The notes beneath the pieces are model-generated. The model made no database searches, was not told the origin of the DNA, and was given only the letters and a program-made list of their open reading frames with translations. A program made the position numbers and the translations under genes. From positions 1-26,571 of the forward strand of contig NZ_JOBF01000046.1 in assembly GCF_000718635.1 (NCBI RefSeq): a stretch of DNA of 26,571 bases, given 5' to 3'. This stretch comes from Streptomyces varsoviensis. GTDB taxonomy: Bacteria > Actinomycetota > Actinomycetes > Streptomycetales > Streptomycetaceae. Of this stretch, positions 1 through 7,386 are shown piece after piece. Numbering within the stretch: the first letter of the stretch is position 1; each line of letters begins with the position of its first letter.

Positions 1-1
1 C

Positions 2-94
2 CATCCGACGGGCTCACCCATGACAGCCATACCCAGAACCCCTGGGCCCCTCGATCTTACGAATGACCGAAGCAGACCCACGCTTGAAAGGTAG
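2..94 (+). other. Open frame at the left edge, possible tail of an upstream gene
   Basis: One frame is open from the window edge to a TAG at 92-94, eight bases before the permease start. A second frame is open to a TGA at 64-66. ABC-2 permeases of this type usually follow their ATPase gene directly, so one of these may be the ATPase C-terminus. Neither short tail has a recognisable motif, so this is a positional guess only. Confidence 0.2.
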
Positions 95-102
95 GACACA
101 GC

Positions 103-909
103 ATGAGCGACACCTCCCTGACCTGGGCCGCCCGCGACGCGTCGGCCATGATCGGCCGGCAGGCGACCCGGCTGCGGCACGCCCCCGGGCTGCTGGCCAT
201 GACGCTGACGGCGCCGCTGCTGATGCTGGTGCTCTTCGGCTACCTCTTCGGCAGCGCCATCGACGTGCCCGGCGGCGGCAACTACCGCGAGTACCTGGTG
301 CCCGGCCTGCTCGTCTCCGTCTCCACGCTCGGCATCTTCACCGGGACCCTCCAGGCCGTCCAGGACCGGCAGCGCGGCGTCATGGACCGCTTCCGCACCC
401 TGCCGATGAGCCGGTCGGCCGTGCCGGTCGGCCAGGCGGTCGCGGAGGTGCTGCTCGCCGCCGTGGGGCTCGTACCGCTCGCGCTCGTCGGACTCGCGAT
501 GGGGTGGCGCATCCGGCACGGCGTGGGGCCCGCGCTCGGCGCGATCGGCCTGCTGCTGCTCTTCCGGCTGGCCACGGCGTGGATCGGCCAGTACCTGGGA
601 ACGGTCGTCAAGAACGAGGAGGCCGCGGGGCAGCTCGCCGCGCTGACCTTCGTCCTGCCGATGCTCTCCAACACCTACGTGCCGACCGCCGGCATGCCCG
701 GCTGGCTGCGGTTCCTGGCCGAGTGGAACCCGATCAGCGCGGTCGTCGGCGCCTGCCGCGACCTCTTCGGCAACACGGCGGCCGCCGCGGCGGCGCACTC
801 CTCCTGGCCGGCGGAGCACCCCATCGCGGCGTCGCTCCTGTGGTCGGCGCTGCTGCTCGCCGTCTTCGTGCCGCTCACCATCCGCCGGTACGTACGCGAC
901 GGGCGCTGA
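103..909 (+). CDS. ABC-2 type transporter permease (DrrB-like drug exporter subunit)
   Basis: This is a 268-residue integral membrane protein, the usual size for DrrB-type permeases of two-component drug or antibiotic exporters. About six hydrophobic segments can be seen: one after HAPGLL near residue 28, one around VPGLLVSVSTLGIFTG, two through the middle, one at QLAALTFVLP, and one before the basic C-terminus RRYVRDGR. The PGLL start of segment 2 and the conserved stretch with MDRFRTLPMSR in the cytoplasmic loop are typical of the ABC-2 membrane domain. The ATG at 103 is preceded by AGGA at a suitable distance. Its partner ATPase should lie just left of the window. The substrate cannot be read from the sequence. 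Family assignment is confident; a role in drug export is inferred from the family. Confidence 0.88.
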   Translation: MSDTSLTWAARDASAMIGRQATRLRHAPGLLAMTLTAPLLMLVLFGYLFGSAIDVPGGGNYREYLVPGLLVSVSTLGIFTGTLQAVQDRQRGVMDRFRTLPMSRSAVPVGQAVAEVLLAAVGLVPLALVGLAMGWRIRHGVGPALGAIGLLLLFRLATAWIGQYLGTVVKNEEAAGQLAALTFVLPMLSNTYVPTAGMPGWLRFLAEWNPISAVVGACRDLFGNTAAAAAAHSSWPAEHPIAASLLWSALLLAVFVPLTIRRYVRDGR

Positions 910-966
910 GCGGGAGGTGCGGGGATCTCTCGTAGGGCAGGCGGCGGGGCGGACACACCGAAGCGC

Positions 967-985
967 TCCCCGAGCGCCCCGGGGA
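967..985 (+). terminator. Possible hairpin between convergent genes
   Basis: TCCCCG at 967-972 can pair with CGGGGA at 980-985 across a 7-base loop. It lies between the ends of the permease gene and the convergent small gene. There is no T tract, so it may act only as a weak bidirectional stop or may be chance in GC-rich DNA. Confidence 0.25.
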
Positions 986-1055
986 TGACGGGCTCTCGGG
1001 TCTCAGCGCTGCGCCGGGTCGGTGTGGCCGCCGGGCCTCGGGTGTCCGCCCGCCG

Positions 1056-1322
1056 TCAGTGGTGGCGGCTGCCGAACAGCGAGCGCCGCAGCCGCCGCAG
1101 CGGCGCGAAGAGCGACACCCTGGCGGTCCGGCTCTGCCTGGCGCGCGTGTGGTCGCGCGTCGTCAGCTCGCGCACCAGCACGGTCGCCGACTCCGTCTCG
1201 CGCTGCGGCGCGGCAGGACCGCCCAGCACCGCGAGATGGCGGTCGAGGCGCGCGCTGGACGCGCCGCTCCCGCAACTGATGGCAGGCACTCGTGGCCTGC
1301 CGCGCATCGCTATCTGCTCCAT
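1056..1322 (-). CDS. Small hypothetical protein, basic, 88 residues
   Basis: I do not recognise a named family. The reading begins MEQIAMRGRPRVPAISCG and ends in a very basic tail (RRLRRSLFGSRHH). It contains a stretch SSARLDRHLAVLGG and a polar middle. I chose the ATG at 1322 because GGGGAG lies four bases upstream; a GTG at 1334 would add four residues and lacks a ribosome site. The gene is divergent from the kinase gene, with about 300 bases between the starts, and convergent with the permease gene. The basic, cysteine-poor composition and lack of a signal peptide suggest a small cytoplasmic or nucleic-acid-associated protein, but that is only composition. A shadow ORF is possible, since every frame here is GC-rich. 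Confidence 0.5.
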   Translation of the reverse strand: MEQIAMRGRPRVPAISCGSGASSARLDRHLAVLGGPAAPQRETESATVLVRELTTRDHTRARQSRTARVSLFAPLRRLRRSLFGSRHH

Positions 1323-1565
1323 GAGACTCCCCACCCGTACGAGATACCCGGCCCGGGCAGAGTAACCCTACCGTCCCTTCACGTCACCCGCGCATCCGCG
1401 GGCCGGATTCGCCACCGCGTCAAGGGCGTTGACGCGACTGGCGCGAATCCATCGCCAAACGGGGGCAGTTGGGACATCCGGCCCGCACCCGACAGGGGGC
1501 GATCACGCTGCGTCGCGGTACATTCACTGACGTCCGCCGCGCGCGGGCATGTTCTCCGCGCGGCG

Positions 1566-1580
1566 GGGGGATTCTCCCCC
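1566..1580 (+). promoter_or_regulatory. Perfect hairpin in the kinase 5' leader
   Basis: GGGGGA at 1566-1571 and TCCCCC at 1575-1580 form a six-base-pair stem with a three-base TTC loop, 47 bases before the kinase ATG. It could be a leader hairpin acting on expression. No T tract follows, so a classical terminator is less likely. Confidence 0.35.
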
Positions 1581-1627
1581 GGAGGGCGCACGGCTGGGGA
1601 TCGCTCTCTCGCGGGAGGGGCTCGTCG

Positions 1628-3373
1628 ATGAGCGGAATTCCTTCGGATGAGCGCGGCGGCGGGGAGCGGGGCGGCCGCGTGCTGGCGGGCCGCTACCGGC
1701 TGCTGGGCGAGCTGGGGCACGGCGGCATGGGCGTCGTCTGGCGGGCGCGGGACGAGGTGCTGGGCCGCGAGGTGGCCGTCAAAGAGGTGCGCGCGCCCTC
1801 CGGGCTGCTCGACCGCGAGGTGCGGCAGTTGTACGCGCGCCTGGAGCGCGAGGGCCGGGCCGCGGGCGCGATCTCGCACCCCAACGTCGTCACCGTCCAC
1901 GACGTGGTCGCGCAGGACGGCCGCCCGTGGATCGTAATGGAGCTGATACGCGGGCTGTCGCTGGCGGAGGTGCTGGACGCGGAGCGGACCCTCTCCCCCG
2001 CGCGGGCGGCCCGTATCGGCGTGGAGGTGCTGGCCGCGCTGCGGGCGGCGCACCTGGCGGGCGTACTCCACCGCGACGTGAAGCCCGGCAATGTGCTGCT
2101 CGCCAACGACGGTCGGGTGGTCCTCACCGATTTCGGCATCGCGATCGTCGAGGGCAGCACGGCGCTGACCATGACCGGGGAGCTGGTCGGCTCCCCGGAG
2201 TTCCTGGCCCCGGAGCGGATTCTGGGCGAGCGGCCGGGGCCCGCCTCGGACCTGTGGTCGCTCGGCGTCACCCTGTACGCGGCCGTGGAGGGGATCTCGC
2301 CGTTCCGCCGGGAGTCGCCGCTCTCCACGATGCGGGCCGTGGTCGAGGAGGAACCCCCGCCGCCGCGCCGGGCGGGTCCGCTCGGGCCGGTGCTGGACGG
2401 GCTGCTGCGCAAGGACCCCGCGCTGCGGGCGGACGCCGCCGCGACGGAGCCGATGCTGCGGACGGCGGCGGCCGGCGGCACGCCGAGGGCGGCTCCGCCG
2501 CCGACGGTCCCGGCGTTCCCGCCCCCTGCATCCTCTACGGCCCGTACGTCCGTCGAAGGCGCCGAGCACGCCGCCGGCGGTACGGGCGGCGGCCCAGGGC
2601 AGTCCGCGGGGCCGCCGCAGGACGCGCCGGGCGGGGACGACGGGCCGCCCGCGGACAGACGCGGCAGGCGCCGGAGCGCCGTGGCGGCGGGGGTGCTGGC
2701 GGCCGTGCTCGTGGCGGGCGGCATCACGTGGGCGCTGGTGGCCGGGGACGGATCGGACGGCGGGTCCGGTGGCGGGTCGGCGTCGAGCGGGGCGGCGGGC
2801 GGGAAGGGAGACAACTCCGCGGCCGGGGGTTCGACATCGGGATCGAGATCGGGCTCCGGCTCCGGTTCCGGCGGTGCGGGCGGGGGCGCGAAGGCCGGTT
2901 CCGTGGCGGTCTCGGTGACGGCGGCGCGCGACCAGTACACCGGCGCGTGCCCGCCGCCGGCCGCCGAGGCCCCGTACTTCGTGGCGACGCTCACCGTGGA
3001 CAGCGTCCCGGCGCGGGTCTCGTACCGCTGGATCACCGGCAGCGGGAAGGTCACCGACGGCGGCTGGAAGTCCGTACGGATCGACGGGGCGAAGTCCCGG
3101 ACGGTCGCGCACGCGGAGCTGAACTACCACGCGGGGGCGACGGACGACGACTGGATCGCCGTGGAGGTCAGGGACCCGGCGCGGGTCACGTCGCGCCGGG
3201 TCCCCTTCAGCGTGTCGTGCGAGCAGGCCCCGACGGGCGGGGCCTCCTCGGCGGCTTCCGCCGGGACCACGGGCGGCGGGCCCACCGTCGGCGACGGCCC
3301 GACGAGCGCGCCCGGGGGATCGGGCGAGGGGTCGCGAGGCAGGGCGGACGACGGGGCGGAGGGCGGACCGTAG
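1628..3373 (+). CDS. Membrane Ser/Thr protein kinase with a novel-looking extracellular domain
   Basis: This 581-residue eukaryotic-type kinase has a glycine loop at GHGGMGVV (30-37), the ATP lysine in VAVK (K52), the catalytic HRDVKPGN (D150), the metal-binding DFG (D168) and APE (194-196), so it should be active. A proline- and glycine-rich segment follows to about 345, then one membrane helix (about 350-372), then a Gly/Ser linker. The outer part, about 424-533, is a compact beta-rich segment with cysteines C441 and C531 that could form a disulfide; the tail is low-complexity. There are no PASTA repeats, so the ligand is unlikely to be muropeptide sensed the PknB way. The ATG at 1628 has GGGAGGGG seven bases upstream; longer in-frame readings from 1469 lack such a site. 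The gene is convergent with the SGNH hydrolase gene, 30 bases apart. Confidence 0.92.
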   Translation: MSGIPSDERGGGERGGRVLAGRYRLLGELGHGGMGVVWRARDEVLGREVAVKEVRAPSGLLDREVRQLYARLEREGRAAGAISHPNVVTVHDVVAQDGRPWIVMELIRGLSLAEVLDAERTLSPARAARIGVEVLAALRAAHLAGVLHRDVKPGNVLLANDGRVVLTDFGIAIVEGSTALTMTGELVGSPEFLAPERILGERPGPASDLWSLGVTLYAAVEGISPFRRESPLSTMRAVVEEEPPPPRRAGPLGPVLDGLLRKDPALRADAAATEPMLRTAAAGGTPRAAPPPTVPAFPPPASSTARTSVEGAEHAAGGTGGGPGQSAGPPQDAPGGDDGPPADRRGRRRSAVAAGVLAAVLVAGGITWALVAGDGSDGGSGGGSASSGAAGGKGDNSAAGGSTSGSRSGSGSGSGGAGGGAKAGSVAVSVTAARDQYTGACPPPAAEAPYFVATLTVDSVPARVSYRWITGSGKVTDGGWKSVRIDGAKSRTVAHAELNYHAGATDDDWIAVEVRDPARVTSRRVPFSVSCEQAPTGGASSAASAGTTGGGPTVGDGPTSAPGGSGEGSRGRADDGAEGGP

Positions 3374-3403
3374 CGGGGAAGCGGGCCGGGCAGCGGGTCG
3401 GGG

Positions 3404-4243
3404 TCAGGCCGCCGACGCGAAGGCGGGCAGGTAGCCGTTGGCCTGGCCGGCCGCGGTGGGGTGGTAGGACTCGTCGACGGGCAGCGTCACGCTGTGCAGC
3501 CAGGCGTCGCCGGAGCAGATCTCGTGCCCGGTGAACGGGGCGCTGACGTCGCTGAAGGCGAAGCCGTGGTCGGCGGCGCGCTTGGCGGTGACGGTGTTGA
3601 TCTCGTCGGCGGCGCCGTTGATGGCGGTGCGGGACTTCTCGCTCAGCCCGACCGAGCACTCGCCGCCGAGCTTGTAGAACCGCGGGTAGCCGACCACGAC
3701 GACGCGCGCCGAGGGGGCCTTCGCGGCGATCGCGGAGTAGACCTTGTCGAGTTGGGCGGGCAGGGTCTTGTCGATGTACGTACGGGCCTTGGCGACGCCG
3801 TTCAGGCAGGCGGTCTCGCCCTTGAGGATGCAGTCGGACATGGTGCTCGCGAACCCGGCGTCGTTGCCGCCGACGCTGATGCTGACGAGTCCGGTGGTGC
3901 TCTTGAGCGAGCCGAGCTGTCCGTTGATGACGTCGCCGGTGCGGGCGCCCGAACAGGCGGCGAAGGTGAAGCTCTTGGGGGCGTGCTGAGCTGCCCAGAG
4001 GGCGGGGTACGCCTTGGCGCTGCGCTTGCAGGCGCCGCTCGCGCCGTCGTAGGCGCCCGCGCCGACGCCGGCCGAGTAGGAGTCACCGAGCGCCGTGTAG
4101 GCGGGGTTTGCGTTGTTCCCGGCGGGCCCCGGGTTCGCGGACCGCGCCGCCTCCTCGGCATGCGCGGCGCCCGCCCCGGTGAGGGCGAGCGCGGTGGTCA
4201 GAGCGATCGCGGAGAAAAAGCTCGCGATTCTGGACAGTTTCAT
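3404..4243 (-). CDS. Secreted SGNH/GDSL hydrolase (lipase/esterase)
   Basis: This 279-residue protein starts with a clear signal peptide: MKLSR, a hydrophobic core, then AHA with cleavage near residue 29. The SGNH blocks are present: GDSYSAG with nucleophile S55, the oxyanion-type Gly around SGARTGD, GGND with N127, and DESYHP with D257 and H261. Six cysteines (72, 97, 138, 146, 196, 243) match the three-disulfide pattern of secreted Streptomyces esterases in this family. It probably hydrolyses lipid or acyl esters outside the cell; the natural substrate is not visible. The ATG at 4243 has GGGAGG upstream. Its promoter must lie in the divergent region before the glycan locus, which is rich in inverted repeats. 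Confidence 0.93.
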   Translation of the reverse strand: MKLSRIASFFSAIALTTALALTGAGAAHAEEAARSANPGPAGNNANPAYTALGDSYSAGVGAGAYDGASGACKRSAKAYPALWAAQHAPKSFTFAACSGARTGDVINGQLGSLKSTTGLVSISVGGNDAGFASTMSDCILKGETACLNGVAKARTYIDKTLPAQLDKVYSAIAAKAPSARVVVVGYPRFYKLGGECSVGLSEKSRTAINGAADEINTVTAKRAADHGFAFSDVSAPFTGHEICSGDAWLHSVTLPVDESYHPTAAGQANGYLPAFASAA

Positions 4244-4307
4244 GAAACCTCCCGTTAGCAGGATCTCTGCTTACATCCGTCCTACCAGGCCACTTGCGTA
4301 ACGGGAA

Positions 4308-4371
4308 GTGTCCATGCCAACGACACCGGGACCGTGACCCACAGGTTGTGATTCCCTGTCACTTTCGTGAC
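4308..4371. promoter_or_regulatory. Cluster of inverted repeats in a divergent promoter region
   Basis: Three short dyads are packed here: GTGTC (4308-4312) with GACAC (4322-4326); ACAGG (4341-4345) with CCTGT (4355-4359); and GTCAC (4358-4362) with GTGAC (4367-4371), the last with only four bases between arms. They sit between the hydrolase start at 4243 and the first genes of the glycan locus, where a shared operator would be expected. No regulator can be named. Confidence 0.4.
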
Positions 4372-4439
4372 TTCTCGCTGGTGGGACCGGCCGCGGGGCG
4401 CGCACCCCGGCGCGCGGGCCGCCGGAGGGTCGCGCGGCA

Positions 4440-4445
4440 TATACT
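4440..4445 (+). promoter_or_regulatory. Possible -10 element TATACT
   Basis: TATACT is a near-consensus -10 hexamer, rare in DNA this GC-rich. No good -35 lies 16-18 bases upstream. It would place a transcript start near 4452, ahead of the small membrane protein gene. Confidence 0.35.
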
Positions 4446-4530
4446 GACGAGGCGTCAACTCCGGCTGGAGAAAGGGTGAATGAACGGTCAACCGCCGGTA
4501 ACCGGAGGCCGTTTGCACACCCTTCACATC

Positions 4531-4560
4531 TTGACGCGCATCCGCCGATTGCGCGACATT
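4531..4560 (+). promoter_or_regulatory. Possible promoter for the glycan locus (TTGACG, 18 bp, GACATT)
   Basis: TTGACG at 4531-4536 is a strong -35 match and GACATT at 4555-4560 a moderate -10, with 18 bases between. A start near 4567 would give a leader of about 33 bases before the ATG at 4600. This supports the shorter start for the membrane protein gene. Confidence 0.4.
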
Positions 4561-4599
4561 GAAGCCCGGCATCCGGCGCTTCGGGGGGCAAAGTCGCCA

Positions 4600-5028
4600 A
4601 TGCAGAACATCACCGGAAAGAGTGACACCGGCAGGCGCTCCGCGCGCCGGGAAGCGCTCCCCGCCGTCGCGGGCGCGGCGCTCGGCGTCGCGGGGGTGGG
4701 CGCCGCGCTGGCGCTCGGCGACTTCGACTCGCCACTGCGCGCGCCGTTCGCGCTCTTCTTCCTCCTCGCCGCGCCCGCGTGCGCCGTGGCGGCCGCGCTG
4801 CGCGGCCTCGACCCGCTCGGCAGGTGGGTGGCGGCGGCGGGCGGGGCCATCGCGATCGATCTGCTGATCGCCCAGGCCATGCTCGCGCTGCATCTGTGGT
4901 CGGTGGCCGGCGGCGTCGTCGCGGTGGCCGCCGTGAGCCTCGTCCTCTGCGCCCTCGGCACCTCATCACCCCTGCTGGCACACGCGCGGCGGCACCGCGA
5001 CCGCGCGGCGAGAAGTCGGACCTCCTGA
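4600..5028 (+). CDS. Small integral membrane protein at the head of the glycan locus
   Basis: From the ATG at 4600 this is a 142-residue protein with a short basic N-terminus (RRSARRE) and about four membrane segments: LPAVAGAALGVAGVGAALAL, FALFFLLAAPACAVAAAL, a helix from WVAAAGG through AQAMLAL, and WSVAGGVVAVAAVSLVLC. The tail is basic. I do not recognise a family. An upstream ATG at 4480 has a better ribosome site (GGAG nine bases away). However, the 40 codons it adds end in A or T about one third of the time, unlike the gene body, and they contain a promoter-like sequence, so I prefer 4600. The next gene starts one base after this stop, so the two are almost certainly co-translated. A helper role in glycan assembly is inferred from position only. 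Confidence 0.72.
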   Translation: MQNITGKSDTGRRSARREALPAVAGAALGVAGVGAALALGDFDSPLRAPFALFFLLAAPACAVAAALRGLDPLGRWVAAAGGAIAIDLLIAQAMLALHLWSVAGGVVAVAAVSLVLCALGTSSPLLAHARRHRDRAARSRTS

Positions 5029-5029
5029 C

Positions 5030-6124
5030 GTGAGCATCAGCGTGTACCGCCCCGGCGAGCTGACCGCCGGGGACCGTGCGGTGTGGACCGCCATCCAGTC
5101 GCAGTCCTTCGAGAACGGCACGCCGCAGCTCGCCAACCCCTTCCTGGCCCCGGAGTTCGCCCTCGCCGTCGGCCGCTGCCGGCGCGGAGTGCGGATCGCC
5201 GTCGCCCGGGAGGAGCGCGAGCCGGTGGCCTTCCTCCCGTTCCAGCGCTCCGCGTCGGGGGTGGGCCGGGCGATCGGGCTGGGCGTCTCGGACGCGCAGG
5301 GCCTGGTGCACCGGCCGGGGTTCCAGTGGGACGCGCGGGAGCTGCTGTCCGCGTGCGCCCTGTCGGTGTGGGAGTTCGACCACCTGGTGGAGGGGCAGAA
5401 GCCGTTCGAGGTGGGGGCCGTCCGCTCGTACGCCTCGCCGGTGATCGACGTCGAGCAGGGCTACGCGGCGTATCTGGGGCAGTTGCGCAAGCAGGCGGGG
5501 AAGTTCACGCGGACGACCCTGGCGAAGGAGCGCAAGCTCGGCCGGGATGTCGGCGAGGTGCGGTACGTACACGATGAGCGCGATCCGGCCGTCCTCGCGA
5601 CGCTGATCGGCTGGAAGTCCGCGCAGTACCGAAGAACCGGGCGCAGCGACCGCTTCGCCCACGCGTGGATCGCGCACCTCGTCGAGCAGCTCTTCCACAC
5701 CCGCACCCCGTCCTTCGCCGGGCTGCTGTCGGTGCTCTACGCGGGCGGGCGGCCGGTCGCGGCGCATTTCGGACTGCGGTCGGAGCGGGTGCTGGCCTGT
5801 TGGTTTCCCGCGTACGACCCGGCGTTCGCGAAGTTCTCGCCCGGCCTGGTGCTGCATCTGCGGATGGCCGAGGGCGCCGCCGCGCAGGGCATGGCCTATC
5901 TGGACCTCGGACGCGGCGAGAAGGAGTACAAGGACTCCCTCAAGACACGGGAGCTGACCGTGTCCGAGGGGTGGGTGACCCGCCGCCATCCGGTGGCGCT
6001 GGCGCACCGGGCGCGGCGCGCCCCGGTGCGGGCGCTGCGCAATACCGTGCTCTCCCGGCCCGAGCTCTTCGATCCGGCCGACCGGCTGCTGAAGCGAATG
6101 GGCCGTTTTCGGTCGGTCGACTGA
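5030..6124 (+). CDS. CelD/BcsL-type acyltransferase (GNAT fold)
   Basis: This 364-residue protein resembles the CelD/BcsL family, GNAT/FemAB-related acyltransferases found in cellulose and capsule gene sets. The family signature DLGRGEKEYK is at 292-301, and the domain around 155-300 has the expected alternation (KFTRTTLAKERKL, then GWKSAQYRRTG, then RPVAAHFGLR). No signal peptide or membrane segment is seen, so it should act in the cytoplasm, probably adding an acyl or amino-acyl group to a sugar precursor. Both the donor and acceptor are unknown. The GTG at 5030 follows the previous stop by one base with only a weak ribosome site, so translation is probably coupled. A 446-base gap then separates it from the glycosyltransferase genes. 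Confidence 0.82.
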   Translation: MSISVYRPGELTAGDRAVWTAIQSQSFENGTPQLANPFLAPEFALAVGRCRRGVRIAVAREEREPVAFLPFQRSASGVGRAIGLGVSDAQGLVHRPGFQWDARELLSACALSVWEFDHLVEGQKPFEVGAVRSYASPVIDVEQGYAAYLGQLRKQAGKFTRTTLAKERKLGRDVGEVRYVHDERDPAVLATLIGWKSAQYRRTGRSDRFAHAWIAHLVEQLFHTRTPSFAGLLSVLYAGGRPVAAHFGLRSERVLACWFPAYDPAFAKFSPGLVLHLRMAEGAAAQGMAYLDLGRGEKEYKDSLKTRELTVSEGWVTRRHPVALAHRARRAPVRALRNTVLSRPELFDPADRLLKRMGRFRSVD

Positions 6125-6570
6125 GGAGCGGAACCGGAATCGGCCCGGGAACGACCTGGGAACGATCTGGAAATGACCTAGGAACGCGTCAGGAACAAAT
6201 GGCTCCGAATGCGCCATCCGAATCCGGCGCAAAAAACATCGAAGGAGGGGTCCGGCTCAAGGTCTTGCCTTAGAGTCTCAACCGTCAATACCGTCGTACA
6301 TCCACCCGCATCGGTCCATCGCACAGGGCGCAAGGGGAGGGCTCAAGCGCCGCGGTGGATACCGGCGCGGGGCGCGGTGGGGGGGCACCGTGCCCGGCCG
6401 AGCCAGTCGTGCCGAGCTACGGGCCGCGCGGCCAGCACCACACGCCAACTCGCCCTGCCCGTACGGCGATCCATGCCGTCGGACACAGGGTGAGGACCCC
6501 CCTTTCGAACCGGATAAACCAGCGGACCGCTCTGGGCGGGCGGTGCACCGGACGAGAGGGAAAAAGACTC
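6125..6570 (+). other. 446-base non-coding stretch ahead of the glycosyltransferase genes
   Basis: No credible gene is present. The interval holds five 11-bp direct repeats (6147-6201), a strong but orphan ribosome-site-like AAGGAGG at 6242-6248 that is not followed by a usable start, and then ordinary GC-rich sequence up to the GAGAGGG ribosome site before 6571. Its length and lower GC content suggest a separate promoter for the glycosyltransferase half of the locus. Confidence 0.6.
6147..6201 (+). repeat. Five tandem 11-bp repeats with a GGAAC/GGAAA core
   Basis: Five contiguous 11-base units can be read: GGGAACGACCT, GGGAACGATCT, GGAAATGACCT, AGGAACGCGTC and AGGAACAAATG. The spacing is about one helical turn, so the cores would lie on one face of the DNA. 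Two more GGAA motifs lie just before (6130-6138). This pattern suits a cooperative activator or repressor site. Confidence 0.7.
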
Positions 6571-7386
6571 ATGAGTTCAGTCCTGCGTCCTGCGGCAACC
6601 AGCCAAGATCAATTAATTCCGGGCCAATACAGGCCCGTGACCTCGGATTTCGCAATAGCCCCGCCGGTGAGCGTCGTGATACCGGCGATGAACGAGGCGG
6701 AGAATCTCCCTTACGTCTTCAAGACGCTCCCCGACTGGATACACGAAGTGGTCCTGGTCGACGGGAATTCAACGGACGACACGGTGCGGGTGGCCCGTGA
6801 ACTGTGGCCGGCGGTCAAAGTCGTCGAACAGCGCGGCAAGGGCAAGGGGGACGCGCTGATCACCGGATTCGCCGCCTGCACGGGCGAGATCATCGTCATG
6901 GTGGACGCCGACGGCTCCGCGGACGGCGGCGAGATCGTCTCCTACGTCTCCGCGCTGGTGGGGGGAGCGGACTTCGCGAAGGGCTCGCGGTTCGCCAACG
7001 GCGGCGGCACGGACGACATGACGCCGATCCGCAAGCTCGGCAACCGGGTGCTGACGTCGGTGGTCAACCACAAGTTCGGCGCCCGCTACACCGACCTGTG
7101 CTACGGCTACAACGCCTTCTGGAAGCGGTGCCTGGACGAGATCGCCCTGGACTGCGCCGGGTTCGAGATCGAGACCCTGATGAACATCCGGGTCGTCAAG
7201 GCCGGGTTACGGGTCCAGGAGGTGCCGAGCCACGAGTTCGAGCGCATCCACGGCGTCAGCAATCTGCGGGCGGTCCACGACGGGCTGCGAGTGCTCAGAG
7301 TGATACTGCGCGAGCGGGCCGGCCGGCCGCGCGGGCAGCGGCGCGCGGCCCTGGCGCCCGGCGCGAGCCGCGGGGAGGTGTCTTGA
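6571..7386 (+). CDS. GT2 glycosyltransferase, polyprenyl-phosphate mannosyl/glucosyltransferase-like
   Basis: This 271-residue GT-A enzyme resembles dolichol-phosphate mannose synthases: VSVVIPAMNEAENLP at 33-47, VDGNSTDDT at 63-71, the metal-binding DAD at 112-114, and KGSRFANGGG near 138. It lacks the C-terminal membrane helices of some relatives, so it should work at the inner membrane face, moving a sugar from a nucleotide donor to polyprenyl phosphate. The ATG at 6571 has GAGAGGG upstream; a GTG at 6637 is a possible later start. Two in-frame TTA leucine codons occur: codon 15 (6613-6615) and codon 213 (7207-7209). The first 30 codons are unusually A/T-rich at third positions. Translation should therefore need the bldA tRNA. 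It overlaps the next gene by four bases. Confidence 0.9.
   Translation: MSSVLRPAATSQDQLIPGQYRPVTSDFAIAPPVSVVIPAMNEAENLPYVFKTLPDWIHEVVLVDGNSTDDTVRVARELWPAVKVVEQRGKGKGDALITGFAACTGEIIVMVDADGSADGGEIVSYVSALVGGADFAKGSRFANGGGTDDMTPIRKLGNRVLTSVVNHKFGARYTDLCYGYNAFWKRCLDEIALDCAGFEIETLMNIRVVKAGLRVQEVPSHEFERIHGVSNLRAVHDGLRVLRVILRERAGRPRGQRRAALAPGASRGEVS

Noticed and set aside
1379..3130. A 583-codon minus-strand frame opposite the kinase
   Set aside because: It is arginine- and proline-rich without domains, whereas the plus strand encodes all kinase motifs.
4348..4362. A Crp-like site, GTGA then TCAC
   Set aside because: The half-sites are one base further apart than the usual spacing, so I kept it only as part of the dyad cluster.
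4480..4599. The ATG at 4480 as start of the small membrane protein
   Set aside because: It has a good ribosome site, but the added 40 codons have weak third-position GC bias and include a promoter-like sequence. It remains an alternative.
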